Origin: Bacteroidota bacterium
Lineage (GTDB): Bacteria > Bacteroidota > Bacteroidia > Chitinophagales > Chitinophagaceae
Direction: 5' to 3'
Assembly: GCA_020161435.1 (NCBI GenBank)
Contig: JAIUNV010000001.1
Span: 124,001 to 188,000, forward strand
Length of the DNA stretch: 64,000 nt
The notes under the pieces are model-generated. The model made no database searches. It saw only the letters and a program-made list of their open reading frames with translations, and was not told where the DNA came from. The position numbers and the translations under genes are program-made. Positions 17,312 to 26,695 of this stretch are shown piece by piece; within the stretch, counting starts at the first letter, position 1; every line of letters starts with the position of its first letter.

Positions 17312-18313
17312 TTAATGGTAATATTGACCTTCGGCCATTTTGAACAGTTTGTTTCGCTGAAACTGGTTGAAACTCACGTACTCATCGGGGTGTGTTTTGG
17401 TCCAGTTTTGAAAGGCATTTAAATTGGCAACACTGCCAAACAGCCATTGGTTGTAGGCATCAAACACCCCTTCTTGCAGCAACTGCCGCTGGTGCTCAAA
17501 TAGCTTAAAAGGAAATTTTGCTGCTACCGGGCCATTGTACCAATCGAGCAAAAAGCGGGTACGCATGGCTGTGAGTATTTCAGGGTTGATGCCGTTGGTG
17601 GCCAGCGGCTCTTGCTTCAGCAACATTTTCGACGCTTCCTGCTGAAAAGGCGAAGCGTTTTTGGTGGCTTCCAGCCCAAAGGCAAACAAGCGTTTGTAGC
17701 TGTCATACATCAGGTTTTTGGTTTCTACAGTACGGGTGGTATAGCTTTCCATGTTCACAAAAATCTCACCATATATCACTGCCCAAAAATGATCGTTTTG
17801 CTCTGCATAGTACCGTGCTGCGTGGTAGTAGTTGCCCGGATATGCCGGGTCGAATTGTATGCCTTTTTCCCAGTACACAATGCCAGCGTTGGCGCCGGGC
17901 TGCACCAGTTCTAAAAACTCGCCATAGTCGGCATACAAGGCACCGCTTTTAGGAAAGGTTTGCAAGCCTATGCGGTACACCAGCTCCGCTTCTTTGATGT
18001 TGCGGCCACCCCGCAGCAGCATACAGGTAATTTGATAAGTACGGTCGTCGGCGTTTTTCGATTCAGCCATGGGCTTCATCAAATCGTATCCTGCTTTGTA
18101 CTGGCCGGCCAAAAAATAAGCAAAGCCCAAATCGTTGACAATTTCGGTATTGGCCGGTTCCAGCTCGGCCGCTTTTTTCAATACAATAATGGCATTGCCG
18201 TAATCATTTTGCTGCAGGTACCGCACACCGTTTTCGTGCAGCTGTTGTGCATCCTGACTCCAGGCGGTGCTGCTCAGCAGGCAGCTGACCATACATATCC
18301 AAACTATACGCAT
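17312..18313 (-). CDS. Exported tetratricopeptide repeat protein
   Basis: A 333-residue protein with a signal peptide (MRIVWICMVSCLLSSTAWSQ) and TPR helices: QQLHENGVRYLQQNDYGNAI, then EIVNDLGFAYFLAGQYKAGY, then a region LVYRIGLQTFPKSGALYADYG and YPGNYYHAARYYAEQNDHFW. The rest is helical without clear motif. TPR arrays bind partner proteins, so this is probably a periplasmic scaffold, but no partner can be inferred from the neighbours. A terminator lies on each side of the gene (17247-17275 and 18377-18410), so it is probably transcribed alone. Confidence 0.82.
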   Translation of the reverse strand: MRIVWICMVSCLLSSTAWSQDAQQLHENGVRYLQQNDYGNAIIVLKKAAELEPANTEIVNDLGFAYFLAGQYKAGYDLMKPMAESKNADDRTYQITCMLLRGGRNIKEAELVYRIGLQTFPKSGALYADYGEFLELVQPGANAGIVYWEKGIQFDPAYPGNYYHAARYYAEQNDHFWAVIYGEIFVNMESYTTRTVETKNLMYDSYKRLFAFGLEATKNASPFQQEASKMLLKQEPLATNGINPEILTAMRTRFLLDWYNGPVAAKFPFKLFEHQRQLLQEGVFDAYNQWLFGSVANLNAFQNWTKTHPDEYVSFNQFQRNKLFKMAEGQYYH

Positions 18314-18376
18314 GGCACAAATTTAGCCAGCGGTGCCAATGCGGTCAAGAAATTAACAGAACCACTATGCCGCCAT

Positions 18377-18410
18377 AAAAAACACCTGCCGGAAAAGACC
18401 GACAGGTGTT
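18377..18410 (-). terminator. Terminator after the AspT-type transporter gene
   Basis: AACACCTG-CCGG and CCGACAGGTGTT form a 12-bp stem with one mismatch; the minus strand continues with T-rich sequence. Confidence 0.75.
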
Positions 18411-18434
18411 GGGGTTTATAGCAAGCTTACCGGG

Positions 18435-20126
18435 CTATTGTAAAAACAAAAGAATAAACAATTGGGCCGCCAAAATGCGGGCAATGGTTACCAGCGGATA
18501 CACGGTGGCGTAAGCCTGAGCCGGTACATCGCCTTTAAAATAACCATTGCAAAACGCCAATGTAGGTGGGCTGGTGTAGGTACCGCCAATCATACCGGCT
18601 ATTTGTAAAAAGTTGATTTTGAAAACGAGCCGGCCTACCAGCGCTATAAAAATGACAGGGATGGAAGTAATGGCCATACCATATACGAGCCACATCCAAC
18701 CATTGTTGGCCACAAAGCTTTCGTACAAGGTTTTACCGGCGTTGATACCCACGGCTGCAAAAAACAGGGCAATACCAAAATCCCGCATAAACCAGGCAGC
18801 ACTTTGGTTCATGTAGCTGTGTAAATGCGCTACACCGCCATAGCGGCTGATGAAAATGGCCACCAGCAACGGACCAGCTGCAATACCCAGTTTTACCGGT
18901 ACGGGCAGGCCTGGTATGGCCAGCGGAATAGAACCCAAAATGAGACCCAGAATAATGCCTACAAAAATGGTGGCCAGCTCAGGCTCTGCTAAGCGGTGGC
19001 GGCTATTGCCCAAAAATTGTTCCGCATTTTTCAACTCACTTACGGGGCCAACTACACGCAGTGTATCGCCCATGTGTACCACAAAATCCCGGGTGGCTAT
19101 CAGCTCCATACCACCCCTGAAAATGCGGGTGACTTTTACACCGTATGCCGACTCCATATTGAGTTGCGCCAACGACTTTTGTGTAGCGTTGTTTTTGGTA
19201 ACGGTAATGTCGCGGCTTTCAATTTCTTCATCGCTGGTAATGAAGTTGTCGGTGCTTAAACGGCCCAGCATAGTTACCACCACATCTACATCATCGGGCA
19301 GGCCCACCAGCATCAGCACGTCTCTTTCTTTCAGCACCGTATCAGCAGTGGGTGTACTCACTTTGGTAGTACCGCTGCATTTGATGCGGGTTACAATCAC
19401 ATCTTTCAGGCTCTCTTTGTTCAGCAGTTCGCCCAGGGTTTTGCCAAAAGCGTTGGGGTTGGTTACTCGGCACTTTACCACGCTGGGATGCGGGTAGTCT
19501 TTCTGTCGTTTTTCTTCAAACTGCTGTTGCTCATCTTTCACTTTTACCTTAAAAATTTTCATGAAAAGAATAATGAGCAATATTTCGCCCACAGCACCAA
19601 AAGGATACGCAATGGCATATCCGTTGGCCGGGTCGGAGTAGGTGCCTTGTTTTACAGCGGCTACTTCTTTCAGCACACTTTTAGCAGCACCAAGGCTGGG
19701 TGTATTAGTAACGGCACCCGTCATAATGCCCGCCATATTTTCGGCAGTGGTGCCGGTGCTGCGCATGATAATCCATGCCACCAAAAAGCTGATGAATACG
19801 GCTGTTACAGCAATGCCATTCATCACCAGCCCGTCTTTTTTGAGTGAAGCAAAAAAAGATGGGCCCACTTGCAGGCCCACGGCGTATACAAAAAGTATGA
19901 GGCCAAAGTCTCTGATATAATGCATGGTTTCGGTATGCAGGCCGTAACCGAAATGACCCATGAGTAAGCCTACAAATAATACACCAGCTGCACCGATGCC
20001 AACCTTGGCTACTTTGAGGCGGCCAAGTAACACACCGCCGGTAACAGCAGCAGCTACAAATACAATGGTTTGTGCGGTGGTGGGGTCGGCAGTGGGGTAG
20101 AGCAAATCTTTTAAAAATTGGAACAT
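18435..20126 (-). CDS. Putative transporter, AspT/YidE family with two TrkA-C domains
   Basis: A 563-residue inner-membrane protein of the aspartate:alanine exchanger type. Two membrane domains with the AspT-YidE-YbjL duplication flank a cytoplasmic centre: the first half has FGLILFVYAVGLQVGPSFF and GAVTNTPSLGAAKSVL, the second FGIALFFAAVGINAGKTLY and GTYTSPPTLAFCNGYF. The centre carries two TrkA C-terminal (RCK_C) domains (GKTLGELLNKESLKDVIVTR and MGDTLRVVGPVSELKNAEQF), which bind ligands and gate transport. The substrate is not known for the YidE branch. It is a single gene followed by its own terminator. Confidence 0.88.
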   Translation of the reverse strand: MFQFLKDLLYPTADPTTAQTIVFVAAAVTGGVLLGRLKVAKVGIGAAGVLFVGLLMGHFGYGLHTETMHYIRDFGLILFVYAVGLQVGPSFFASLKKDGLVMNGIAVTAVFISFLVAWIIMRSTGTTAENMAGIMTGAVTNTPSLGAAKSVLKEVAAVKQGTYSDPANGYAIAYPFGAVGEILLIILFMKIFKVKVKDEQQQFEEKRQKDYPHPSVVKCRVTNPNAFGKTLGELLNKESLKDVIVTRIKCSGTTKVSTPTADTVLKERDVLMLVGLPDDVDVVVTMLGRLSTDNFITSDEEIESRDITVTKNNATQKSLAQLNMESAYGVKVTRIFRGGMELIATRDFVVHMGDTLRVVGPVSELKNAEQFLGNSRHRLAEPELATIFVGIILGLILGSIPLAIPGLPVPVKLGIAAGPLLVAIFISRYGGVAHLHSYMNQSAAWFMRDFGIALFFAAVGINAGKTLYESFVANNGWMWLVYGMAITSIPVIFIALVGRLVFKINFLQIAGMIGGTYTSPPTLAFCNGYFKGDVPAQAYATVYPLVTIARILAAQLFILLFLQ

Positions 20127-20218
20127 AATATGATTATTTGGTGATAGTATCTAAGAGGGCATAAAAGTACTTGTCCAAAATACCACGTTGATATGATAAA
20201 ACTCATGGGCTTGCATTA

Positions 20219-20252
20219 AAAAAGCCGAACTGTTTCCAGTGTCGGCTTTTGT
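20219..20252 (-). terminator. Terminator after the peroxiredoxin gene
   Basis: AAAAAAGCCGA-ACTG and CAGTG-TCGGCTTTT form a stem around a short loop; the minus strand ends in T residues. Confidence 0.7.
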
Positions 20253-20279
20253 AGTAAGTGTGGGGTGAGATGTGACGAA

Positions 20280-20915
20280 TTATTTATTGGGCTGTGGTGT
20301 ATACCGCAGGTAAGGTTTTACCTCCGTCACGCCTTTGTCAAACTTTTTAATAGCATCTGCTGTGCTAATGGATGGTACCACAATAACATCTTCACCATCT
20401 TTCCAATCTGCCGGTGTAGCCACACTGTATTGTGCGGTCAGTTGCAGGCTGTCTACTACCCGCAATACTTCTACAAAGTTGCGGCCTGTGCTGGCAGGGT
20501 AGGTAATAATGAGTTTCACCTTTTTATCTGGGCCAATGATGAACAGGCTGCGAACGGTAAAGTTTTCGCTGGAATTGGGGTGAATCATGTCGTACAAAGT
20601 AGCCACGTTGCGGTCTTCGTCGGCAATGATGGGAAACTGCACATTGGTATGCTGTGTTTCGTTGATGTCGCCAATCCAGCCTTTGTGTTTTTCCAGATCA
20701 TCTACACTCACGGCCAGCACCTTTACGTTGCGCTTGGCAAACTCATCGGCCAGCTGTGCAGTACGGCCCAGCTCAGTGGTGCACACAGGTGTGTAATCTG
20801 CCGGGTGGCTAAACAGGATGCCCCAGCTGCTGCCGAGGTATTCATAAAAATTGATATCGCCAACACTGGTTTTGGCATTAAAGTCGGGGGCTATGTCGCC
20901 AAGTCTTAAGCTCAT
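20280..20915 (-). CDS. 1-Cys peroxiredoxin (Prx6 type)
   Basis: A 211-residue thiol peroxidase that reduces hydrogen peroxide and organic hydroperoxides. The active site PADYTPVCTTE puts the peroxidatic Cys at residue 45 with Thr42; no other cysteine exists in the protein, so there is no resolving Cys in the chain. The Prx6 C-terminal extension follows (PADWKDGEDVIVVPSISTAD). Length agrees with Prx6 proteins. It is divergent from an Rrf2-type regulator with Fe-S-type cysteines, and a clear inverted repeat lies in the shared promoter region, so redox-controlled expression is likely. Confidence 0.94.
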   Translation of the reverse strand: MSLRLGDIAPDFNAKTSVGDINFYEYLGSSWGILFSHPADYTPVCTTELGRTAQLADEFAKRNVKVLAVSVDDLEKHKGWIGDINETQHTNVQFPIIADEDRNVATLYDMIHPNSSENFTVRSLFIIGPDKKVKLIITYPASTGRNFVEVLRVVDSLQLTAQYSVATPADWKDGEDVIVVPSISTADAIKKFDKGVTEVKPYLRYTPQPNK

Positions 20916-20935
20916 GATTGATACGTTTTGATGAG

Positions 20936-20943
20936 CAAATATA
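20936..20943 (-). promoter_or_regulatory. -7 box of the peroxiredoxin gene
   Basis: On the minus strand TATATTTG is a perfect TAnnTTTG match, preceded 21 bases upstream by TTG as -33 element. The spacer between them is filled by the inverted repeat at 20944-20968. Confidence 0.6.
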
Positions 20944-20968
20944 ATTGTTCACCCGAAAAGTGAACAAT
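20944..20968. promoter_or_regulatory. Inverted-repeat operator candidate (Rrf2/peroxiredoxin)
   Basis: ATTGTTCAC and GTGAACAAT are perfect 9-bp arms separated by 7 bases. The site abuts the peroxiredoxin -7 box and lies about 20-45 bases upstream of the rrf2 -7 box. Its form fits a dimeric regulator such as the neighbouring Rrf2 protein. Confidence 0.6.
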
Positions 20969-20986
20969 ATACAGGAGAATTAACAG

Positions 20987-20994
20987 TAGCTTTG
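20987..20994 (+). promoter_or_regulatory. -7 box of the Rrf2 gene
   Basis: TAGCTTTG, a perfect TAnnTTTG match, 18 bases before the ATG. No TTTG -33 element is visible. Confidence 0.5.
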
Positions 20995-21012
20995 TGTACA
21001 GCGCTTACCATT

Positions 21013-21423
21013 ATGCTTTCTCAAAAAACAAAATACGCCCTTCAGGCATTGTCGAAACTGGCTGTTAATTACGGAAAAGGACCAACGCTCATTCCGCTCA
21101 TTGCCGAAGAAAAAGGGATACCACTTCGTTTTCTTGAAAACATTTTGCACGAACTGAAACAAGAAGGGTTGCTCATCAGTCATCGTGGCCGCAATGGCGG
21201 TTATGAATTGGCCAAACATCCTTCCCGCATCAAACTGGCAACTATCATTCGACTGGTAGATGGACCTATTGCCATGCTCAGCTGTGTGAGCCTGCACTTT
21301 TACGAACCCTGCGATGGTTGCAATGAAAAACACTGCGGCCTCAAGGGTGTAATGGCCGAAGCAAGAGACGCCATTTTGGGTGTGCTCGAAAAGAAAACCC
21401 TCGCCGATATTATGGATGATTGA
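21013..21423 (+). CDS. Rrf2 family transcriptional regulator with Fe-S-type cysteines
   Basis: A 136-residue winged-helix regulator. The N-terminal helix-turn-helix is MLSQKTKYALQALSKLA...IPLRFLENILHELKQEG, with the wing RGRNGGYELAK. The C-terminal loop carries Cys91, Cys100, Cys103 and Cys108, a cluster like that of IscR/NsrR relatives which bind an iron-sulfur cluster and sense oxidants, NO or Fe-S status. The ATG at 21013 gives the usual start of the family. It is divergent from the 1-Cys peroxiredoxin gene with an inverted repeat in between, so the peroxiredoxin and itself are its likely targets. Confidence 0.9.
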   Translation: MLSQKTKYALQALSKLAVNYGKGPTLIPLIAEEKGIPLRFLENILHELKQEGLLISHRGRNGGYELAKHPSRIKLATIIRLVDGPIAMLSCVSLHFYEPCDGCNEKHCGLKGVMAEARDAILGVLEKKTLADIMDD

Positions 21424-21499
21424 TGCGGCACATCTGCCGGCATTTTTCCCGCCATTGTTTTCCCTATCTTTCTTTTTCTAAAAGTAAAAACGATAGGCC

Positions 21500-22978
21500 A
21501 TGCGGTATGTTGCAGCAATTGATCAGGGAACCACGTCCAGCAGATTTATGGTGTTTGATATGGGGGGCAATATTGTAGCCAGTGCCCAGCAAGAACACCA
21601 GCAAATTTTTCCGCAGCCCGGCTGGGTAGAACACGATCCCGAAGAAATAGCCGCCAAAGTAAAACTTGTAACTGCAGAAGCCCTCATAACCAAAGGCTTG
21701 CTGGCAACAGATATTGCGGCCATTGGCATTACCAACCAACGAGAAACCACCGTGGTGTGGAACAAGCATACAGGCAAGCCTTATTACAACGCCATTGTAT
21801 GGCAAGATACCCGCACCGAACATTTGGTAAAAAAGCTGAACGAACAGCTGGGCCACAATGCCTGGCAGCAAAAAACAGGTTTGCCTTTTGCCACCTACTT
21901 CAGTTCATTAAAACTGAAATGGCTGCTCGATAACGTACATGGATTGCAGCAGGCTGCCGAAAACGGCGATGCCTTGTTTGGCAACATCGATACATGGCTG
22001 CTGTGGAAGGAAACCGGCGAACACAAAACCGACGTAACCAATGCCAGCCGCACCCAGCTCATGCATTTGGAAACACTGGATTGGGATGATGAGATTTTAC
22101 AAACACTCAATATTCCCCGCCAAATGCTGCCGCAGATTGTGCCCAGCTCCGGCTACTTTGGTACCATACAGCAGGGGGCTTTTAAAGGCATCAATATTAT
22201 GGGTGTGTTGGGCGACCAGCAAGCGGCATTAGTGGGCCAAACCTGCTTTGAACCCGGCCAGGCAAAAAACACCTACGGCACCGGTTGCTTTATGCTCATG
22301 AACACCGGCGAGAAAATAGTACCCAGCACCAAGGGCCTGCTCACCACGGTAGCCTACAAGCTGGGCCAGCAGCCTGTGCATTATGCATTGGAAGGCAGCA
22401 TTGCTATGACCGGATCGCTGGTGCAATGGTGCCGCGATAACCTGGACATTATCGACAAAAGCAGCGACATAGAAACACTGGCTGCCAGCGTACCCGACAA
22501 CGGCGACGTCTATTTTGTACCCGCCTTTAGTGGCTTGTACGCTCCTTACTGGCGGTCGGATGCCCGTGGTGTAATCACCGGGCTCACCGGCTATGCCACC
22601 AAGGCACACATTGCCCGGGCCGTGCTGGAAGCCACTGCCTATCAAACCCTCGATGTGCTGCTGGCCATGCAGGCCGATAGCGGCATTACCCTCGATGCAC
22701 TGAATGTAGACGGTGGTATGACGGCCAACAATTTGCTGATGCAGTTTCAGGCCGATATGGTGCAAGTGCCTGTACAAGTACCGATGGTAAATGAAACCAC
22801 CTGCCTGGGTGCTGCTTATGCAGCAGGCCTTGCCTCGGGGTATTGGAAAAGCGTAGACGACCTTAAAGCCAATCATCAAATCAACAAACGCTGGCAGCCA
22901 GCCATGGATCAAGACCTGCGACATCACCTGCACTTACGTTGGCAAAAAGCCATTGGTAAAAGTTTGGATTGGGTGTAA
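21500..22978 (+). CDS. glpK: Glycerol kinase
   Basis: A 492-residue FGGY-family kinase that makes glycerol 3-phosphate from glycerol and ATP. The N-terminal phosphate-binding motif is [15 protein letters not shown]; further signatures are [21 protein letters not shown], the [13 protein letters not shown] loop and the closing [16 protein letters not shown]. Length is within that of complete GlpK. A TATCTTTC element at 21465-21472 may be its -7 box. A GlpF-type channel gene lies about 6 kb downstream, but no glycerol 3-phosphate dehydrogenase is seen in the window. Confidence 0.96.
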   Translation: MRYVAAIDQGTTSSRFMVFDMGGNIVASAQQEHQQIFPQPGWVEHDPEEIAAKVKLVTAEALITKGLLATDIAAIGITNQRETTVVWNKHTGKPYYNAIVWQDTRTEHLVKKLNEQLGHNAWQQKTGLPFATYFSSLKLKWLLDNVHGLQQAAENGDALFGNIDTWLLWKETGEHKTDVTNASRTQLMHLETLDWDDEILQTLNIPRQMLPQIVPSSGYFGTIQQGAFKGINIMGVLGDQQAALVGQTCFEPGQAKNTYGTGCFMLMNTGEKIVPSTKGLLTTVAYKLGQQPVHYALEGSIAMTGSLVQWCRDNLDIIDKSSDIETLAASVPDNGDVYFVPAFSGLYAPYWRSDARGVITGLTGYATKAHIARAVLEATAYQTLDVLLAMQADSGITLDALNVDGGMTANNLLMQFQADMVQVPVQVPMVNETTCLGAAYAAGLASGYWKSVDDLKANHQINKRWQPAMDQDLRHHLHLRWQKAIGKSLDWV

Positions 22979-23349
22979 GGAAAGTTTGCAGTGAGCAGTT
23001 TGCAAGGAAATCCGGGAAAATCCATTTCATCCGTTTGCTCAGCGTCCATAAAATAGTTGGTAGTTGATTGATGGTGGTTGATGCGAAAAGCAAACCCAAC
23101 ATAATCTGTGCATCTGCGGCAAAAAAGTTGATAGATGATGGTTGGTAGTTGGTAGGAATACTGCATTCATACAATCTGCGTTTATCCGTTTCTATCCTGC
23201 AAATCTGCGTCCTATAAATCCGAGTCCTATGCTATTTCCCCCACAGGGGGCTAGGGGGCTTTGGCCTCTCATCCCAAGCCGTTTGCAGCTTACCGATAAA
23301 CAGTTTACTTTGACCCGTTGGCTGCCGAAACCGGCCACGCAAAGTCTAC
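22979..23349. repeat. Repeat-rich intergenic region between glpK and polA
   Basis: Several short dispersed-repeat families lie here: a TTTGCAG-type stretch at about 22984-23005, a family of phrases like AATCTGTGCATCTGCGG (about 23098-23118) and AATCTGCGTTTATCC (about 23173-23225), and a CCCCCACAGGGGGCTAGGGG run near 23236-23260. Phrases like these recur at 49.0-49.4 kb. No gene was seen; the last 70 bases hold the polA promoter. Confidence 0.6.
23282..23312 (+). promoter_or_regulatory. Promoter of polA
   Basis: TTTG at 23282-23285, a 19-base spacer and TTACTTTG at 23305-23312 (one mismatch to TAnnTTTG). The ATG lies 37 bases downstream. Confidence 0.5.
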
Positions 23350-26172
23350 ATGAAAAAGCTATACCTGCTCGACGCATTTGCCCTCATCTTTCGTGCCTAC
23401 TATGCCCTCATCCGCAACCCCCGCATTACCAGCACAGGCCGCAACACCAATGCGCAGTTTGGTTTTACCAATACCTTGCTCGAACTCATCAATAAAGAAA
23501 AACCTTCGCACATTGCAGTGTGCTTCGATACCGCTGCACCTACTGAACGCCATACCGATTTTACCGACTACAAAGCCAACCGCCAGGAAGCACCGGAAGA
23601 CCTGCTGGCCGCCGTGCCCGATATCAAACGCATCATCCAAGGCTTCAACATACCCGTGGTAGAAGTAGATGGCTACGAAGCCGATGATGTAGTGGGTACC
23701 ATTGCCTGGCAGGCGGCGGACTTGGGTTACGAAGTATACATGGTAACGCCCGACAAAGACTATGGCCAGCTGCTCACCAAAGAAGGCGTGTACATCTACA
23801 AGCCGGCGGCTTTTGGCAACGGCCCCGAAATATTGAAGGCCGAAGACATTTGCCAGAAATGGGACATTGACAATGTAGCGCAGGTGATAGACATGCTGGG
23901 CATGATGGGCGATGCGGTAGACAACATACCCGGCATACCCGGCGTAGGCGAAAAAACTGCTGCCAAACTGCTGAAGCAATACGGCAATATGGAAGCCGTG
24001 CTGGCCGATGCCGACAACATCAAAGGTGCCTTGGGCGAAAAAATACGCAATGGCAAAGAGCTGGCAGTGATGAGTAAAAAACTCGCCACCATTATTACCA
24101 ATGTGCCCGTGCAGTTTCACGAAGAAGATTACAAGCTGGGCGAGTGGAACAAAGAAGCGCTGAAAGAAGTATTTACCGAACTGGAATTTAAAACACTCGG
24201 TCGCCGTATACTCGGTACCGATTTTGATGCGGCCGCTGGTGCCGCCCCGCAAGGTGTACAGCAAGATTTGTTTGGCAATGCCGTAGCCACCCCTGCTGCC
24301 AAAAGTGACAGCCTGCAAGAAAAAGACGAGCCGGTGCAAATGGAAGTGGATAAGAACATCAACAACACGCCGCATACTTATCACTTGCTGGATAACGCAA
24401 AGGCAATTGATGCATTTGTACAAGCAGCTTTGCAGCAGTCAGAAATTTGTTTTGATACCGAAACCACCAACATCGATGCCAACCTGGCCGAGCTGGTGGG
24501 CATGAGTTTTGCATTTACGCCACATGAAGCTTACTACGTGCCTTGTCCTGCTGACAGAGCCGCCACACTGGAGTTGCTGCAGCATTTCAAACCGTTGTTT
24601 GATAAGCCCGACATTACCTGGATTGGCCAAAACATCAAGTACGATTTGCTGCTGCTGAAATGGTACCAAACCGAACTGGCCGGCCCCGTGTACGATACCA
24701 TGCTGGCCCACTATGTGGCCGAGCCCGAAGGCCGCCGCAGTATGGATTTGCTGGCGGCGCAATACCTCGGCTACCAGCCTGTGAGTATTACCGAACTCAT
24801 TGGCAAAAAGGGAAAGGACCAGGGCAACATGCGGGACGTAGAAATGGAGAAGATAAAAGACTACGCTGCAGAAGATGCCGATATTACCCTGCAACTGAAA
24901 CAGCAGCTGGCACCACTGGTGCTCGACCGCAAAGTAGACCGGGTGCTGAACGAAGCCGAAAACCCGTTGGTGAAAGTGCTCACCGCCATGGAGTTTGAAG
25001 GTGTAAGAGTAGATGAAACGTTTTTGAACGACTACAGCAAGCTGCTGGAGCAAGATGCATCGGCTGCTGAAAAAAGAGTGTATGAAAATGCCGGGGTTAA
25101 ATTCAACCTGGCATCGCCCAAGCAATTGGGCGAAGTGTTATTCGACAAACTGAAGCTGGACCCATCTGCTAAAAAAACCAAAACCGGCCAATACCAAACC
25201 GGTGAAGATGTGCTGCTGAAACTCGCCGCCAAGGGCCACAATATTGTAGACGACATTCTAACGTTTCGTGAATTGACGAAATTGAAAAGCACGTATGTAG
25301 ATACGCTGCCCCAACTCATCAATCCGAAAACGGGCCGGGTGCATACCACCTATGCGCAGGCGGTGGCTGTAACGGGCCGCCTCAGCAGCAACAACCCCAA
25401 CCTGCAAAACATACCGGTGCGTACCGACCGCGGTCGTGAAATACGCAAGGCCTTTGTACCCCGCGACAACAACCACCTGCTCATCAGTGCCGACTACTCA
25501 CAAATAGAACTGCGGGTGGTAGCGGCCATTAGTGGCGATGCCAACATGTGTGCGGCTTTCCGCGATGGCAAAGACATTCACACCGCCACGGCTGCCAAAG
25601 TATATGGCATACCCGAAAATGAAGTAACCAAAGAGCAACGCTACAAAGCAAAGAGTGTAAACTTCGGCATCATTTACGGGCAGGGTGCTTTTGGCTTGGC
25701 CGATAACCTCGGCATCAGCCGTACAGAAGCCAAAGAAATCATCGACAATTACAAGCGGGAGTTTAGCGGCATACAGCAGTACATGAACAACATGGTGAAT
25801 TTTGCCAAAGAGCATGGCTATGTAGAAACCTTGCTGGGCCGCAAACGCTGGCTGCGGGATATCAACTCCAGCAATTTTACGGTACGGGGTTTTGCGGAGC
25901 GCAACGCCATCAACAGCCCCATACAAGGCACTGCCGCCGATATGATCAAACTGGCCATGATAAAAGTGCATGCCGAAATGAAGAAGGCCAAATTCGAAAG
26001 CCGCATGATATTACAGGTGCACGATGAATTGTTGTTTGATGCGGTAAAAAGCGAAGCCGAAGACCTGAAGGCGCTGATACTGGAATGCATGCGTACCGCC
26101 CTGCCGCTGCCCAACGGCGTACCCGTAGAAGCCGAAGCCGGCATGGGGGAGAATTGGCTGGAAGCGCATTAA
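23350..26172 (+). CDS. polA: DNA polymerase I
   Basis: A 940-residue three-domain enzyme for Okazaki fragment processing and repair. Residues 1 to about 300 form the 5' nuclease (YLLDAFALIFRAYYAL; VEVDGYEADDVVGTIAW; MLGMMGDAVDNIPGIPGVGEKTA). A 3'-5' exonuclease follows with the intact DxE motif in CFDTETTNID and the final Asp in YAAEDADITLQL, so proofreading should be active. The polymerase domain has SADYSQIELRVVAAISGD (motif A), KAKSVNFGIIYGQGAFGLA (motif B) and LQVHDELLFD (motif C). All expected parts are present and in order. The end of the gene touches the AT-rich repeat-bearing segment. Confidence 0.97.
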   Translation: MKKLYLLDAFALIFRAYYALIRNPRITSTGRNTNAQFGFTNTLLELINKEKPSHIAVCFDTAAPTERHTDFTDYKANRQEAPEDLLAAVPDIKRIIQGFNIPVVEVDGYEADDVVGTIAWQAADLGYEVYMVTPDKDYGQLLTKEGVYIYKPAAFGNGPEILKAEDICQKWDIDNVAQVIDMLGMMGDAVDNIPGIPGVGEKTAAKLLKQYGNMEAVLADADNIKGALGEKIRNGKELAVMSKKLATIITNVPVQFHEEDYKLGEWNKEALKEVFTELEFKTLGRRILGTDFDAAAGAAPQGVQQDLFGNAVATPAAKSDSLQEKDEPVQMEVDKNINNTPHTYHLLDNAKAIDAFVQAALQQSEICFDTETTNIDANLAELVGMSFAFTPHEAYYVPCPADRAATLELLQHFKPLFDKPDITWIGQNIKYDLLLLKWYQTELAGPVYDTMLAHYVAEPEGRRSMDLLAAQYLGYQPVSITELIGKKGKDQGNMRDVEMEKIKDYAAEDADITLQLKQQLAPLVLDRKVDRVLNEAENPLVKVLTAMEFEGVRVDETFLNDYSKLLEQDASAAEKRVYENAGVKFNLASPKQLGEVLFDKLKLDPSAKKTKTGQYQTGEDVLLKLAAKGHNIVDDILTFRELTKLKSTYVDTLPQLINPKTGRVHTTYAQAVAVTGRLSSNNPNLQNIPVRTDRGREIRKAFVPRDNNHLLISADYSQIELRVVAAISGDANMCAAFRDGKDIHTATAAKVYGIPENEVTKEQRYKAKSVNFGIIYGQGAFGLADNLGISRTEAKEIIDNYKREFSGIQQYMNNMVNFAKEHGYVETLLGRKRWLRDINSSNFTVRGFAERNAINSPIQGTAADMIKLAMIKVHAEMKKAKFESRMILQVHDELLFDAVKSEAEDLKALILECMRTALPLPNGVPVEAEAGMGENWLEAH

Positions 26173-26250
26173 CCCCTGCCTTTAAAGGGTTTGAAGTTTT
26201 TAGTTTTTTGTTTGTGGTTTCTAGCAACGTCTCCGGTACGGTAGGTTGCG
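26169..26250. repeat. Left composite repeat (C-rich hairpin, G/T tract, GCAAC hairpin)
   Basis: Immediately at the polA stop codon: an ACCCC..GGGT hairpin, then a G/T-rich tract ending GTTTGTGGTTTC, then GCAAC-N16-GTTGC at 26224-26249. The same three parts in the same order recur at 28842-28926, after the fourth gene downstream. The hairpin may also end polA transcription. Confidence 0.6.
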
Positions 26251-26309
26251 TATTTGAAAGTTTGTGTAGCGTTGCAGCAATGTCCCCTGCGGGAGACGAT
26301 GCTGGAAAG
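26223..26309 (+). repeat. Short repeat unit, copy 1 (upstream of DUF3024 gene)
   Basis: The first 42 bases (26223-26264) match copy 2 with three differences. They start with the AGCAACGTCTCCGGTACGG hairpin side, then GTTGCGTA-TTGAAAGTTTG. The tail ends with CCCCTGCGGGAGACGATGCTG. The DUF3024 start codon follows 35 bases later. Confidence 0.7.
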
Positions 26310-26321
26310 ATGAGGTGATAT

Positions 26322-26335
26322 TTTTATCGATAAAA
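26322..26335. promoter_or_regulatory. AT-rich palindrome upstream of the DUF3024 gene
   Basis: TTTTATCGATAAAA is a perfect 14-bp palindrome 9 bases before the ATG. It could be an operator; no regulator is known to fit. Confidence 0.3.
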
Positions 26336-26344
26336 GTTTGAAAC

Positions 26345-26692
26345 ATGGCGATTGACGTTTTGCAAGCATTGGATGTAATTGAAGTAATGGAAAATTACCT
26401 TCAACGAATAAGGCCACCTGAGGAAATCAGGGCCAAACTTGACATTGCATATAAGATTGAAGGCCAAAGTATCATTGTTTTTGAAATACGGCCTCACTGG
26501 AAAAATCCTAATGAAATGGCTGAATTTCCTGTTGCAAAAACAACCTTCGTGAAAACCAACAATCATTGGAAAGTATTTTGGATGAAATCTGATTTGAAAT
26601 GGCACGCCTATTCACCAAAGTCCATCGTGAAATCGATAAAGGAATTTACTCAATTAATAGAAGAAGATAAATACCATTGCTTTTGGGGTTGA
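26345..26692 (+). CDS. DUF3024 family protein
   Basis: A 115-residue soluble protein. The pattern IRPPEEIRAKLDIAYKIEGQ, VFEIRPHWKNPNEMAEFPVA and WKVFWMKSDLKWHAYSP is characteristic of DUF3024, a family of unknown function scattered over unrelated bacteria and common in genomic islands. The gene is visibly richer in A+T than polA before it and ydeI after it. It is bracketed by two direct copies of a short repeat (26223-26309 and 26734-26820) and has its own terminator, so it looks like a small inserted unit. Function cannot be inferred. Confidence 0.85.
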   Translation: MAIDVLQALDVIEVMENYLQRIRPPEEIRAKLDIAYKIEGQSIIVFEIRPHWKNPNEMAEFPVAKTTFVKTNNHWKVFWMKSDLKWHAYSPKSIVKSIKEFTQLIEEDKYHCFWG

Positions 26693-26695
26693 GTA

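Noticed and set aside
23359..24423. A 354-codon minus-strand frame inside polA
   Set aside because: It overlaps the 5' nuclease domain of polA and has no protein-like pattern.
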